From Buddleja alternifolia (lineage: Eukaryota > Streptophyta > Magnoliopsida > Lamiales > Scrophulariaceae), in NCBI GenBank assembly GCA_019426215.1, contig CM033400.1, positions 14,926,568-14,990,567 on the forward strand: DNA of 64,000 nucleotides. Direction: 5' to 3'. Position 1 is the stretch's first letter. Every line of letters begins with the position of its first letter. Both the position numbers and the translations under genes were made by a program. Under the pieces are notes generated by a model that was not told the DNA's origin, ran no database searches, and worked only from the letters and a program-made list of their open reading frames with translations. Below, piece after piece: positions 33,254 through 45,609 of the stretch.

Positions 33254-36200
33254 TTACCAGGCTATACGCCAAATCCTCTTAAGTGCTGTAGATGAGATAG
33301 AATCATGGATTGCCATAGACACCAACCGATTTTTAACAATGTCGATAGCATTGAAAGCTATATGCTCTGGGACATCTACTTTATTGCTAAAAATTCTCGA
33401 GTTTCTTTCCTACCATATCATGTAGACTATGGCTGCAACTAGCATTCGGTAAGCTACGTTTATCCAATGTTTTCCTCTCCATTTAGAGGAAGCCCTTAAC
33501 ACCCCAGCTTGCCAAGTAGGACCTGGCCATTGTAACCTAACCTGCTGCTTAAGAATGGATAAACACCTTTGTGAGAAAGAACAATGAAAAAACAAGTGAT
33601 CATGTGTTTCAAGCGCATAAGATTCACACAGAGTGAAAAACGAGCTATGAACTCCCACCCATGGCTTATCCCAAGTAGATAATCTTTCACGAATAGATAA
33701 CCATAGAACAAAGTTGTGTTTAGGGATCTTACCTGGGCCCCTCAGTAGTCGGTGCCAAATCTTTGGCTCTTGAGGAGAGCGTACTATTTTCCTTGCTGAT
33801 GAAGTAGAGAACTTCCCTGTGCTAGTTGGTTTCCATATGACTGAATCCACAACATCTCTCTGAATATTACGGAGGTTATCAAGGATTTCTTCTAAATTTA
33901 AGGTTCTCGATCTCGGCCACCTCCATTCCCCCTCTCGGATCACCCTTGAAACTTTAGAGTCTTCTGGTAATCCTAGTAGGAGCGGGCCATTGGGGTATAG
34001 ATTGATCAGACGTCCTCTTTCATGCTAAGGGTCACTCCATAATCCAATATCCTCGCCCGTCCCAATACAATATCTTACATGAGGTTCGATATGATTTCGT
34101 AATTTGAGGATCTGAGTCCAACTCCATGAGCTCAAACTAGATGATTTGACTTGCCAAATTGTTTTACGGTGCAGCTTATTAGCGAGAATCCACCCCACCC
34201 AAATTGATTCTTTATCCCGTGAAATCACAACCCATAGGTGACGGAGTACAAAGGCTTTATTAGCCGTAAGTATAGAATGAATGCCCAATCCACCCTCAAC
34301 TTCCGGAATACACACATCTGTCCACGACACCTTTGCATAGCCCGAGTTATTGTGTCCGTACCATAAGAAGTGACGAATCAATTTTTCAATTTCTTTAATA
34401 ATGGTCTTCGGTAGAATGAATACACTGGCCCAGAATACATGGAGTGCAGATAGCACTGACTTTATAAGTTGAAGACGACCTGCGTATAACAGTGACCGGT
34501 TCGTCCATGAACCGATCCGCTTACTAACTTGAGCCACCAACGGTGCACAATCCGAGTGTGTAAGTTTTGATGTTAACAATAGGACACCCAGGTATCTAAG
34601 TGGCAGGTGGCCTAGAGGGTACGTAAAAATTGGCTGCAATGCAGCCTTTACTGACCTCGCTTTTGCTGAAAGAAAAAGATTGCTTTTATTCGGATTCGCC
34701 TTAAGACCAGAAATTTTATTGAACAAATCCGTACCCTGTTTTAGAGTACTTATTGATTGGGAATCTGCATTGCAAAAAAGCAAAAGGTCATCAGCGAATG
34801 AGAGCATAAATGTTCGAGTTTTCGAGCAATGCCAATGATACTTAAAAGCTGTAGAGTTTTCAATAAAATTCATTAAGATCCCATTTAATACTTCTGTTGC
34901 CAAGACAAACAGGTTGGGAGAAATGGGATCTCCCTGTCGCAGTCCATGAGCTCCCCTAAAATATCCCTCCGACGTGCCATTTATATTAATAGAGAAAGAG
35001 GGCGATGTAATACACTCTTTTATCCAGTTAATAAATATGGGATGGAAATTCATGATTGCCAGAGTTCTTAATACAAAATTCCACTCCACCGAATCATATG
35101 CCTTCATAAGATCAACCTTAAAAGCACACCTTGCTGGGAGATTTTTCCTTCGATATGGAAGAGCTCTTGAACAAGTAAAATGTTGTCACTGATTCTTCGG
35201 CCCGGAATAAACGCCGTTTGAGATTTATCCACTAGAAAATTCAACACCGGCGTAATTCTATTTGCCATAATCTTAGAGATCACTTTATACAGAACATTAC
35301 AATAAAAAATTGGTCAATAATCACTCGCCTTCTTCGGAACTTCGCATTTAGGAATTAAGGATATTAGAGTGGATTTAATAGATTTTAGCAGTTTTCCAGA
35401 TTCAAAGAAATTTTGAACTGCATGACAAATATATGTTCCTATTATCGGCCACGCTTGCTTATAGAATTCTGAAGTATAGCCATCGGGACCCGGAGCCTTG
35501 TCTTTCGGTAATCTGAACAAAACCGCCCTGATTTCCTCATTGTCTATAGGTTGTATCATATGAAGAGCTTGTTCATCACTCAGTTTTCTTCTCAAGAATG
35601 GTGCAAAATCCAGTAAAGGAGCCCCTGCCTGATGCGAAGATACCCCAAGTAAATTAGAATAGTACCCGACAATTTCTACTCGGATTGAAGCTTGATCCGT
35701 TAATTCGTTACCATAAATATCTTCCAGCCGGTAAATTTTAGACCTTGCTTGTCGAGTTGCAATCTTTTTAAAGAAGAAAGATGTGCACTGGTCGCCATCC
35801 TTAAGCCACTCCGCTTTTGCTCTCTGGATTAAGTAAGACCTATCCATTTTTACAGCCTTAGCAAATATGTACCTGCAGAATTTTTCAACCTCGTGCACTT
35901 GCACATCATCTGGAAAATCCATTAGAAAATTTTGTATGACATTTAAAAAATTTCTAGCTCGATCTACATTAAGTGTTCTTACGCAGATTTTTAAATAATG
36001 GTTTTAAGGATTTGAGCTTAGTCATAACAGGATACATAGGCACACCTACAATCTCATGCTTCCAAATAGACTTAACTAAAGGTAAAAAAATTCAAGTCTT
36101 CAGTTAAAAAATTATCAAATCGAAAGATGTTACCTTTTACTGAACTACCACCTTCAAATGAGAGAATCAACGGGCTATGATCCGACGTTCTCGGGGTTTC

Positions 36201-36860
36201 ACAGGTGTATGAAGTCGCTGGGTATTTAACGAACCAGGATGGGTTTGCTACAACCCAGTCAAGATGTCTCCATATCCTCGCCAAACCCCTTTGCTGGTTG
36301 GATCAAGAGTAGACCGCCCCTTGCATTGGCACCATATTCAAATCTGATGCAGTTCAACATGCTTGAAAATCACCACTTCGTGTGCCCTCTTCACTTCCTC
36401 CTAGTGTTTCACTTTCATCGATAGTTTCGTTAAAATCCCCCATCACCATCCAAGCCTGCTCTCCCATTGTTGCTGAGTACGTCAAAATATTATCCCACAA
36501 CTCGCGACGTTCTTCTATAGTGTTAAACCCATAGGAAAATGATACATAGAGATAGTCATTATTCTCCAGGGATCTAATCTTACAATGAACGACCTGGGAG
36601 GATTGCGATTCTATATCAACTACAGCACACGTCGGATCCCAAGCTATCCATATGCATGTACACGGTCCATCTACATAATCAGTATGCAATTTCCGTAAAG
36701 GACGTATTTGAGAGCTTACCTGTGAAAATTTACGAGCAGCAACTCTAGTTTCAATGAATGCAATAACTTTCAATTTAAACTCCAAAATAATTTCTTTCGC
36801 CGATTCTTGGTGGTCTAATTTATTTAAACCACGAACATTCCGACACGCTATAGGTATCAT
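33254..36860 (-). pseudogene. LINE ORF2 (endonuclease, reverse transcriptase, zf-RVT), inactivated
   Basis: The N-terminal part is the APE-type endonuclease (MIPIACRNVRGLN, ETRV, MVMGDFNE, SDHSPLIL), broken by TGA near 36352 and 36305. A one-base shift falls in an A/T run at about 36084-36091. RT (KAPGPDGY, SQTAFIPGR, LMKAYDSVEW, LRQGDPISP, FADDLLLF) has a TGA at about 35312 in place of CGA and a frameshift near 35150. A zf-RVT domain follows (about 33410-33800), with a TAG at 33410 where related LINEs have Gln, and the true end is TAA at 33254-33256. The catalytic FADD box is kept. The protein would nick DNA and copy its RNA at the nick, but this copy cannot. Confidence 0.9.
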
Positions 36861-38500
36861 CTAATACCTTCTTGTAGGGCTGCATTTGTTATAGGGCCCG
36901 TTTTTTCTAAAGAATCATCCTCTAAAATACAGTCAACAGGACTCACGTATTTATTGGCAAGTTCAATAGTATCATTTTCAACTTGTTTTTGTACGCATCC
37001 TGAACCATTCTCATCTTTAGAGGGGCTCTTCTCTCTAGCTGTAACAACCACTTCATTGGTTGGCTTTTTTTGTCGAGAAATCTTTGTCCACGCTTCCTTT
37101 GTTTCTGGAGCCTTAGTACTTGTATTTGGAAAAGATTGTTCTTTCTGCTTGGGTACATAGACATTCACTGGGGTTCTTGTGTTACGATTTCTAGTGGGAC
37201 ATTTAGTGTTTTGGTGCCCGAACGATTGACATATGCTACAAATCACCGGCTTCCACTCATATGTCATGTCAATCCTACAAGTACCATTAAACTCCCCACT
37301 TTCTGAAGGAAGGAACATGAAAATTCCGTTGGTGAATTCATCACTTACCTTCATCAAAACACATACCCTAGCATATTCAATATGCTCCATAGCTAATGTT
37401 ATAGCATCCGGGTAGAGTGGACGTCCTACCGCACTAGAAACCACACTGAGACCCTCAAGGGTCCAATACTCTGCCGGTAACCTACGTAATTGAATCCACA
37501 CCGGCACCTCATGGTGCACTTTTTTCTCCAAAGTCATTCCAGTCCTCCATTTTTCTAAGAAAAGGACTTGACCTTCATAAATCCATGGCCCGCCCTCTAG
37601 CACTTCTTGCATAGCTGAGTTCGATTCAAATTTAAAGAAGAAAAATCCAGTAGATGTGGCCTTGACTTCTGTAATTCCCTTCCATACCGAGAGGACATAG
37701 TTCCGTACACCTACAAAGTATGGTTTTTTTCCAATGAAATAGCCAACTAACGTATTCTCCCAACATTGTACCCCTTTGTTCACATGATTCCAGGAAGGCC
37801 GGACAAAGCGTTTTCCATTGATTATTTTCGGAGCAACATATTGTAGATTAGTTTTCTTGGATTTGCAAAAATCACTTTCAGATGCATGGTTACTATTGGG
37901 TCCCACTTGAATATTGCCCACCATGAACAATGGCTTCATGTGGTTGTTTATAAATTCACTAGAGCTGCTAGCAGTATTACTCATCTCTGCCATAGAAGAA
38001 GGATTATGAGTTACATGCATGTTCTCGCTATTTTCCAACAAAGGGATGCCATGAGGGTTTAGAGGCGAAGCTATATTCTCATGATCAGAGTTTGTATCCC
38101 TAGGATTATGGCTGTTCGTATCAGTTAAGGTGTCTGAAACTATGCCACGGACGATTGCCGAGTCAAGTTGCAAGTCTGTTATCGGTGGAAGCATAAATCT
38201 TCCCTTATACAGATTGGGAGAAGAGACTACATTGGCAAACCGAGTAGAGAGCGGGGGCGATAGCAAGTCATTAGGACTACCATAAGAAGAGCTATGATGC
38301 GGTTCAGAAATTCTCGGACTGATAGGATGACCTTCTATTTGATCCACTAATTGTTTGAATTCAGGTATGCTAAATTCATGGTTAAAGTTCGGGATACGAT
38401 TAGAGATGGCTTCAAAATCAGATGGATTGGGGATTGATGGGGTAGTATGGACAGCTGCAGAGGCAGACGGCCCGCAAGAGGACGAAGAAGATGAAGTCAT
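36857..38500 (-). CDS. LINE ORF1 RNA-binding protein
   Basis: It is uninterrupted for 547 residues from the ATG at 38500. A Ser-rich start is followed by a low-complexity N-terminal third, then a DUF4283-type region (FKFESNSAMQEVLEGGPW, about 290-310) and a CX2CX4HX4C zinc knuckle (CSICQSFGHQNTKC, about 425-438). The C-terminal third is Lys-rich. In plant L1 elements ORF1 binds the element RNA and accompanies ORF2 to the target. Its stop codon overlaps the ORF2 start as ATGA (36857-36860). It is the only LINE ORF without a stop or frameshift. Confidence 0.88.
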   Translation of the reverse strand: MTSSSSSSCGPSASAAVHTTPSIPNPSDFEAISNRIPNFNHEFSIPEFKQLVDQIEGHPISPRISEPHHSSSYGSPNDLLSPPLSTRFANVVSSPNLYKGRFMLPPITDLQLDSAIVRGIVSDTLTDTNSHNPRDTNSDHENIASPLNPHGIPLLENSENMHVTHNPSSMAEMSNTASSSSEFINNHMKPLFMVGNIQVGPNSNHASESDFCKSKKTNLQYVAPKIINGKRFVRPSWNHVNKGVQCWENTLVGYFIGKKPYFVGVRNYVLSVWKGITEVKATSTGFFFFKFESNSAMQEVLEGGPWIYEGQVLFLEKWRTGMTLEKKVHHEVPVWIQLRRLPAEYWTLEGLSVVSSAVGRPLYPDAITLAMEHIEYARVCVLMKVSDEFTNGIFMFLPSESGEFNGTCRIDMTYEWKPVICSICQSFGHQNTKCPTRNRNTRTPVNVYVPKQKEQSFPNTSTKAPETKEAWTKISRQKKPTNEVVVTAREKSPSKDENGSGCVQKQVENDTIELANKYVSPVDCILEDDSLEKTGPITNAALQEGIR

Positions 38501-38747
38501 ATTCACAAACCAGAAAGAGACCAAATCGCCAACGCCGAAGGGTTTTTCATTAGACCAGATCGAACCCCTGTTTTAGTTAATTTTTCCTTGCTTGTTTTCT
38601 TTAAATGTAACTTCGTTTGGATAACATGATGCACTTTGGATTATGGCATAGCCATTTCCGCTAAGAAAATAGTAGAGGAACAAGAAAGGCTTGGGAATGA
38701 GGGCCTTTGAGTTCAAGTTTTGTGGCAGAGGAAAACCGAATATAATT

Positions 38748-39009
38748 GTAAGCTTATACGTGACTTACGTATTAATCCCTTATTTGTTGTTGAGACATTA
38801 GTATTTGGGATACAAGTTTTTTATTATATATTTTTTGGGAAGTGCACACACTGGTTCCTCATTATAGTGGCATCATCACCCATTTCTTATAAAACACCAT
38901 CCTTTGTGCTTAGAACTTGGTGTGTATACGCCATCTATATTTTAATGCACTACAAATGGTATTTATTATGGTGGTTAGGTCAATTTTGATGTTAAAGGAT
39001 AGAGGAAAT
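38748..39009. other. Host sequence between LINE and Copia-3
   Basis: 262 bp with a short frame but no recognisable product. Its left edge is the continuation of the LINE target site. Confidence 0.5.
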
Positions 39010-40697
39010 TGTTGGGAATCCTGTTAGGCATGCGCAGCGGAAACAAAAACATATTCGGATTCCCAAATCGTGATCAATTCGTGGCTTTTGTCGATTTTAA
39101 TTAAGAAAAAGATGAATACGAAAACTTACATTTTCTTGTAGAATCTCCAATCTTCTCCAACGGTTCAATTGTACCGTCTCTAGATCATCACGTGGCAGAA
39201 TTGACTTCGAGAAATCTCCATCTCGGACTTCATAGGCGGCTAGGTAAGAGAGAGAGTGGAAGAATAATAATTTTCTCTATCTTGTATTTCTGGTGGAGGA
39301 ACTGAATTACGTTTTTCTCTCAACTATTTCAACTGTGTTCTCTGGCTTGTGTTAGAGGATTAAATTAATCCTCCAACGAAGCCCATCAGTACGCCCCATA
39401 GGGCTATTGGACAATAATTGGGCTACGTTGACCCAGTCAACTTAGTCTAATTAATTTAATCAATTAAAATTTAATCCAATTAAATATATATTGATTAAAT
39501 AAATATTCTTGTTAATTAATTAATTAATTAACTAATATTATAGTGTGAATATTTAATTAACCTAGTCAATTAAATATTCAAATTAATTAATTTAATTCAC
39601 TATTGTTTAATCCAATTAAACAACCAATTAAATTAATTTATCCAATTAATTAATTCATCTACCTAGGGAAAAATTACCAGAACACCCTCCAAATACAAGA
39701 CTTGATTTCCCCGTCTATTCCTTTATAGCGAGACTCTCTAGATTCATCTCGATTGGCAATGGGAGGATACCAAAGGATGTGGGTGACACCAAGCCAGCAC
39801 CGTGGTCCCACATCGCTGCACAACCGAGTACGAAATGACTATGTCATTACGAATCTCTAAATTATGAATACTGTATGAGTATAAGCCCTTCACTGACGTA
39901 TCCCGATCGAGTGAGAGTCATGGAATATGTCAAACTCACAATACTCGATGCCATGCTTAAGAATCATAGTAATATGAGATTACTAAACACGAGTTAGTTC
40001 ATCAGCTCGGGCCAGAGATTTTCAATCTCATTTATCTATGATCGCATAGGATACTTCTCGTTTACTTTCGAGACAGTGAATTCCTTCTTGGCAATCACCT
40101 CACAAGCTACTTGCCCATAAGAATGCATTTTGAGGTCGACCCCATCTTTCAACGGATGAATTGGTCCTAACTACTCTAGTGACAGAATCCAACGTCACAA
40201 GTACACTATGATTGTAACTCCTCAGGTCTAAGGCTCACGCATACCTTCATAATCAGTAACCCAATCATTGACAGTCACTGAGTAAAAATCCATGTGATTG
40301 GATTACTATGAGTCATGTTCGAATACACAAATCCCATCAATGTATCTATGACACACACTCCCACTATCCCATAGTGTTCGACTGACACTCCTTTATCAGA
40401 GCATGTGCCATACAAGTTCATACGAATTTCAATGCCCAATTGAGATTCTCCGACTTGCGAACCATTTAAGTGATCAAGTATCAAAACCTTCGAGTGCCCA
40501 TCTCCTTAACTGCTATAAAGGAGTGCGAAGGTTTGCCTTAACACACAAGGATTAGTTGCTCATTTAAGACTTGATAGATGCCATCAAGAATTATACGAAC
40601 AACATACTATTACCTTTATATTAATTAGAGGTTGCACAATATAAACTCGTGTCTTATATTCAAACTCCTCATTGGCATCGAGGGCACATTCCCAACA
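39010..40697 (-). repeat. LTR of Copia-3 (3' LTR on the minus strand)
   Basis: 1688 bp; on this strand TGTTGGGAATCCTG to CATTCCCAACA. It aligns with 48039-49750 throughout but with many substitutions, so it is old. It contains TTAATTAATTAA runs near 39510. Confidence 0.9.
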
Positions 40698-40712
40698 ATC
40701 TCCCACTTGCAC
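40698..40712 (-). promoter_or_regulatory. Polypurine tract of Copia-3
   Basis: In sense, GCAAGTGGGAGAT precedes the LTR, identical to Copia-1. Confidence 0.85.
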
Positions 40713-42864
40713 TCAATGCCAATTGCTATGGTATTAAATGCTCATCTTCTAAAAGATGTCGCTCTAGCACCGCCTGTGACAATAGCCCAGTGAGTGGGTC
40801 AGCCGTTTAATCGGCTGAGCTTATTTTCTATAAGGCTACATCGCCCTTCCAACAATCTCTCAAGAGATGTTGTATCTCTCATTATTTGTCTGGATTTGTG
40901 AGACCTAGGTTCCTTTCATAAACATGAACTTCATTTCATCACAGTAAAGTGATGATGCAAGTTCTGTGCTAGGGACCAATAGAAGTTCTACCACGAACTT
41001 CAGATCCAAACAGTTTCCTTCGACAGCCTCCAAGACTCCAAGGTAATTTCATATTCATTCTTTGTAGTGGAGTATTTTACTTGGAACCTTACCAAGTTAT
41101 ACTTTACAATTGAGGGTGAATACTAACCCAAAGTGGAATTTTAATCTTCTTTGTCAGACTCAAGATCCGAATAAGTAAAAAACTTCCACTATCAGTTCTC
41201 CATGGGCATAGATGAAGAATATATCCTAAGTTCTTCTCAAGTACTTCATGGTATATATTATGTCTACCCATTGCTCTTCTTCTCTAGGCAAGAGCCCTTT
41301 CTCAGATCTTCTTCCTAAATTGCTTTAGGATTTATTCAAAGCATAGGGATCGGGAGGGGCTCATTATCCTATTTGCTCTATTTTCATAGATGCAAATTAT
41401 ATGGATAAAGATGGCTTCTCCCAAGTCTTTCATGGAGAACATGCTCGATGTTTATGTCTTGACATAGTCAATGAGCCCACATCATTTCTCATAAGTAGAG
41501 TATTCTCTACATATAGCACCAGAAATGATATCTCACTTCCATTGACCTTATTGACAGATGGTCTCTCTTCATTTTGGTGATATCATAATTCCAAATTATG
41601 TCATCAAAGTGAAGATTCTAACTATGAGAGGTCCGCTTAAATCCATAAATGGATTCATACATCATGTAGACCTTATGAGAATCGACCTCAAATGTGAAAC
41701 CCTTGGGCTATTCTAAATGGATGTACTTCTAGAGGAATCTATTTATGAACGAGTCTTCACATCCATGTGCCAAATTTTCATAATATTGGTGTGTTGTTAT
41801 CGAAAGTAAGATTCTAACGGATTTGATTTTAGCTGTGGCAAAGCGGCTTCCTCGTAGTCAATGCCCTTCTCTTGACTACTCCCTTTCGCCATCAGCCTGG
41901 CCTTGCCATTCAAATCAATCTTTCTCTTGTAGATGTATTTGTCTCTGATGAGTACAAAACTATTAGGGCAATCTACTAGGGTCTAGGATTGATTCAAAGA
42001 CATTTAATCCATCTTCACTTTCATAACCTCGACACTCTCTCGTAGAGTCCATATCCACCATCGATTTGTCATGGTAAAGGGATAGTATCCTTGGTTCTCC
42101 TCTGCTACATCATTCATCCTATGCTTTCTTTATAGCAGACAACCACTTCTCCCAGGCGGCTGAGAGACTCTTCCATATCAATCGTTGGTGGTTGTGTTTT
42201 AATGGGCTTAGTTTGGTTCCTTAAATAGTAGTGTACTAAGATGTTTTGTTTTATTCTCTTAGAATAATCTTTCCACTTTCTCCAATTTCATGAACGATCT
42301 TATCTTTGAGCAAACAGACCTCTAAGGCCATAATGATCCCCTAGTCATCATGTAGGTTAAAAGAGTTCTCCTACTGAATCTTTAGGATAACTAACAAAAT
42401 GTCCTTTTAAGGACCAAGCCTCCAGATTCTTTACCTTTATCTTTTCTACATAGGTTGGGAATTCCCATACCATCACGTGTTTAAGATCAGGCTTCCACTA
42501 GCGCCACATCTGATATGGTGCCTTAGGAATGAATTTGGAGGAACATCTATTCAAGATGAACCTATGAGTAGCGCAAGACTCACTATGAATTGGGTAATTC
42601 TATGTAGCTTAGCATAGAATGAGTCATGTTCAACGATGTCTCGTTCTTGCATACTACTACCCTATTCATTTGTAGAGTCGCTAGAAGTGTCAACTGTGAA
42701 ACTATGTTACGTTATTTTAGGAACGAGTCAAATTAGGAAATCATACACTTGACACTACAATCCAATTGTAGTGTCTTAATAAGATACCATATATTCGACC
42801 ATAGACGTCAGTACGCACAAACTTTAGAACTTGAGTGGCCCTGTAATATGTTCCCTGTGAAGGG

Positions 42865-44248
42865 TCACACGCTAGAACCTAACGTGCTTTTTGTAGCAAG
42901 AGTATACTAGATGTGTAGTAATAAAAGTGGACAAAATAAGTCCGGGTTGTCGAACCACGAAGACTTGGATTTTAGTTTATGATTTGCAAAAAGAGAAAAG
43001 ACAATTAAAGTAAAGTAAGACTAAAACAATTAATTAAACAAAGAACAAAAGTAAGAACAAACAATGGATTGAAACTCAAGTGTGCAAATAGACTAAGGCA
43101 CATGCAAGACTTGATTTGATCCTTATTCGCACAAAGACTCTCGTTGAATTATTAGACCTAGTTGCTATGGTGAAAATTCCTAAGGTAAAGAATAACCGAT
43201 GTCTCGTGATAGACTCCTCTACTTGAATGGCAGTTTCCTAAGTATGTCTACCCGAAAATCCAACCTCTAAGTATGCATTAAAGAACTAGAGTTTACTCAA
43301 TTAGAATCGAACGACTTCACCCGGGAGTCTTTACCTATGTCTAGGGAAACTCCTATTTGGTTCGGTGATGTTATAAATCCCTTGCACCCTAGTTTAAGTC
43401 TTTCTCAAAATGCTAAACTAGGCAATAAATCATACATATGGTGATTAATCACATGTAAGAAACATAACCACAAATTCATAACACATAGCAACATAGGAAT
43501 TAATTCAACGATTATCAATAATACGAATAAGTCGCAAATCAATTCTTACAAGGCCATAGTCATATGAATTTAGCCCATAACCATCAACATAGAAGAATTC
43601 ATCATATTCATATACATAAGTGTAAACACAAAATGCAATAAACAATGAATAAACTCCCTAAAAGGTTTAATGGTGATGGATCCTCGAGTGGAGCTTCAAT
43701 CCTTAGCTCTTATCTTCTTCTTGCCTTTCAAGGTAGGTGAAAAGATTGGTTCAAATCCAGAAGAATGGTCTCTCAACTCCAAAATTCGAACTCCTCAAAT
43801 GAGCTGAATTTTGGTTTTTATAGACTTGAAAAACGGTTATTGCGGCGCCTAGGCGAGGCCCACGTGTCGTACTCTACTTGGGGGATAAGTCTGGTGGCGC
43901 CCAAGCGTGGTCATCACGGCGCTCAAGCGGGGATTGGACGGCGCCCAGGCGCGGATTGGACGGGGCCCAGGCGTGGGAATGGTGGTGCCTAGGCTCGGTC
44001 TACAAGATGTGAACTTATTTGCCTCTTGTCTGGTGCATGGGAGTGGTCATACTGGCGCCTGGGCGCGGTAAGCAGGCTTGAACTTGTGTCGTGCATCGTT
44101 TCTCGCCCCTTTTCTTCGTGTGCACTCGTTTATCACCTGAAATCACTTAACACCCTGATTAAACGCAAATGTGGCATGATTTAGGCAATAAATGAATTCA
44201 AAGCATAAGCATCACGGGCTTAAAAACACGTAAAAATGCCTCTTATCA
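42865..44248 (-). mobile_element. R1: solo-LTR-like insertion in Copia-3 pol
   Basis: 1384 bp bounded by the 5-bp duplication AAGGG (42860-42864 and 44249-44253). In sense it begins TGATAAGAGGC and ends GCGTGTGA; a second copy at 55440-55995 ends GCGTGTCA, as an LTR should. It contains TCCGGGTTGTCGAACCAC-type sequence near its sense end (about 42943-42960) and seven copies of a GC-rich 15-bp motif at 43843-44067. It has no coding capacity, and the family is not identified. Confidence 0.75.
43843..44067 (-). repeat. Iterated 15-bp GC-rich motif in R1
   Basis: Variants of GGCGCCCAGGCGCGG occur about seven times at uneven spacing, in an otherwise A/T-rich element. One exact relative, GGCGCCCAGGCGTGG, lies in the Copia-4 leader at about 54286. 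Confidence 0.7.
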
Positions 44249-45233
44249 AAGGGAGATTTGGTCATCTTACTTATGAGATAAGATTCTTAAGTTTGGATAG
44301 GGATCCAATCCCAATGGGCTTGTACCCCCACGTTTCTCCTAACTAGTGAATCTTATGCTCGTAAGGCATGACCTAATCTTAGGTGCCAAACAATTCTTCT
44401 AGTTTGTTTCTAGCGTACAACATTCTCTAGTTTAAGTGTTCACAGTATACTAATTCCGAACTTTCAAATCATGTTAACAATTTTAGTAAGGATGTATTGT
44501 TCCTACACATATTTCCAAAATAAGTGCCATGAAAGTTATTACCAAACTTAAAAAAGTATAGTTTCATAAAATAAAAAAAAACCTTTAAAAAGTACCATTT
44601 CTTGACCATGTCAGAAAATAATAACGTTCTTAGTACCATTTGGTGAAACTAATCAATCATCCAAACGTGTTCAGAATTATAAAAGAACAGAGGTGGATTA
44701 TATTTGGATACACTCGACACCATGTCTGATTCCAATATTGACAACCTCTTATTTTTCCAGCTTTTGTACTTCTTTCTAATTCTTCAAACAGGAGCACTAG
44801 CTCTAGATGTAGAATACAAAAGGTTGGGAAAACCAGTCATAGAACAGTTGTTTCCAAAATACATGGTTCTATGTCCAGTGCGCCTCATATTTAAGCCCTG
44901 CTCATCGTCTCATTCTTAGACTTGAGTGATGCTTCCTTCAAGCATACAAATCAATGACTCTGAACTGAGGACCTTTCTCAAGTTTCTAAGTCTGTTAATT
45001 TGGTTAGGCTAGTACAGACAAAATTCTCGAGCATAATTTTAAACAGGTTAATTTTCAAGAGATATAAATTAAACGCAGAAAATAAACAAGATTCGATCAG
45101 GATGTTTATATTGTACACAAGTAAAACAAGGACTTTAATTTTACTTGGCTCCCACTGCATTTTTCAAAACATCGCACTCCCATTGCAATTTTCGGAAATC
45201 TCGTTCGATAAATTTCGTAGTGAGTATTAAGTT

Positions 45234-45609
45234 CTTCAAATAATTTAGTGGGTTGCAACCTAACCGATTTCTAGTCCATTGATTATTTAAAGTGGTGTCG
45301 TACACCAGTTTATCCAATAAATGATTCAATACCTTTCCCCATAATTCACAAAGCCGCAACCTAACCGATTTCTAAGCCCGTGAATTACCCGAGTTCATCC
45401 CAATAACTCCTTTAATCTAACATTTGAATTTTACCTTGCAACCTAACCGGTTTCTCGTGTGAAATATGCGTTGACTAAGGCATCCCGTGCACTTAACAAA
45501 ACTTCAAATTACTTCCGAATGCATAACCCCTATAACTAGGAAGCATTACACAGTGGTTGTAATTTTAGTTTCATTAAGCTTAGTGGAGGGAGAGGATGTC
45601 CCACATCCT
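45234..45609 (-). other. Array of five stem-loops in the Copia-3 leader
   Basis: Pairs (plus coordinates): A 45593-45599 with 45603-45609; B 45506-45512 with 45559-45565, inner 45518-45522 with 45543-45547 and 45529-45532 with 45537-45540; C 45428-45434 with 45459-45465 (one mismatch); D 45342-45349 with 45380-45387; E 45234-45244 with 45282-45292 (one G-U). C, D and E share a loop related to AAATCGGTTAGGTTGC. Order and positions match the five Copia-1 hairpins, while stem bases differ in compensated pairs. Confidence 0.75.

Larger units (their letters stand above)
32817..38730 (-). mobile_element. Near full-length plant L1-type LINE
   Basis: Two ORFs in the LINE order, a short A tail (T run at 32815-32821 on this strand) and a perfect 17-bp duplication at 32800-32816 and 38731-38747 (GAAAACCGAATATAATT) define both ends. 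There is a 5' leader of about 230 bp (38501-38730) and a 3' untranslated region of about 437 bp (32817-33253). The complete 5' end is notable because most LINE copies are 5' truncated. ORF2 is broken at several points, so it is not autonomous. Confidence 0.93.
40713..44929 (-). pseudogene. Copia-3 pol remnants, interrupted by R1
   Basis: No long frame survives, but translated fragments align with Copia-1: the RNase H end (about 40720-40960, GGCGGTGCTAGAG in sense), the RT start (about 41880-41965, IYKRKI, KARLMAKG, GIDYEE) and the protease region (about 44790-44850, where Copia-1 has its LDSRAR active site). Order and spacing fit pol, with R1 inserted at 42865-44248. Nearly all gag is absent between leader and protease. 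This is strongly decayed. Confidence 0.75.

Noticed and set aside
44704..44919. 71-residue frame as a small gene
   Set aside because: It is antisense to the decayed Copia-3 protease region and has no support.
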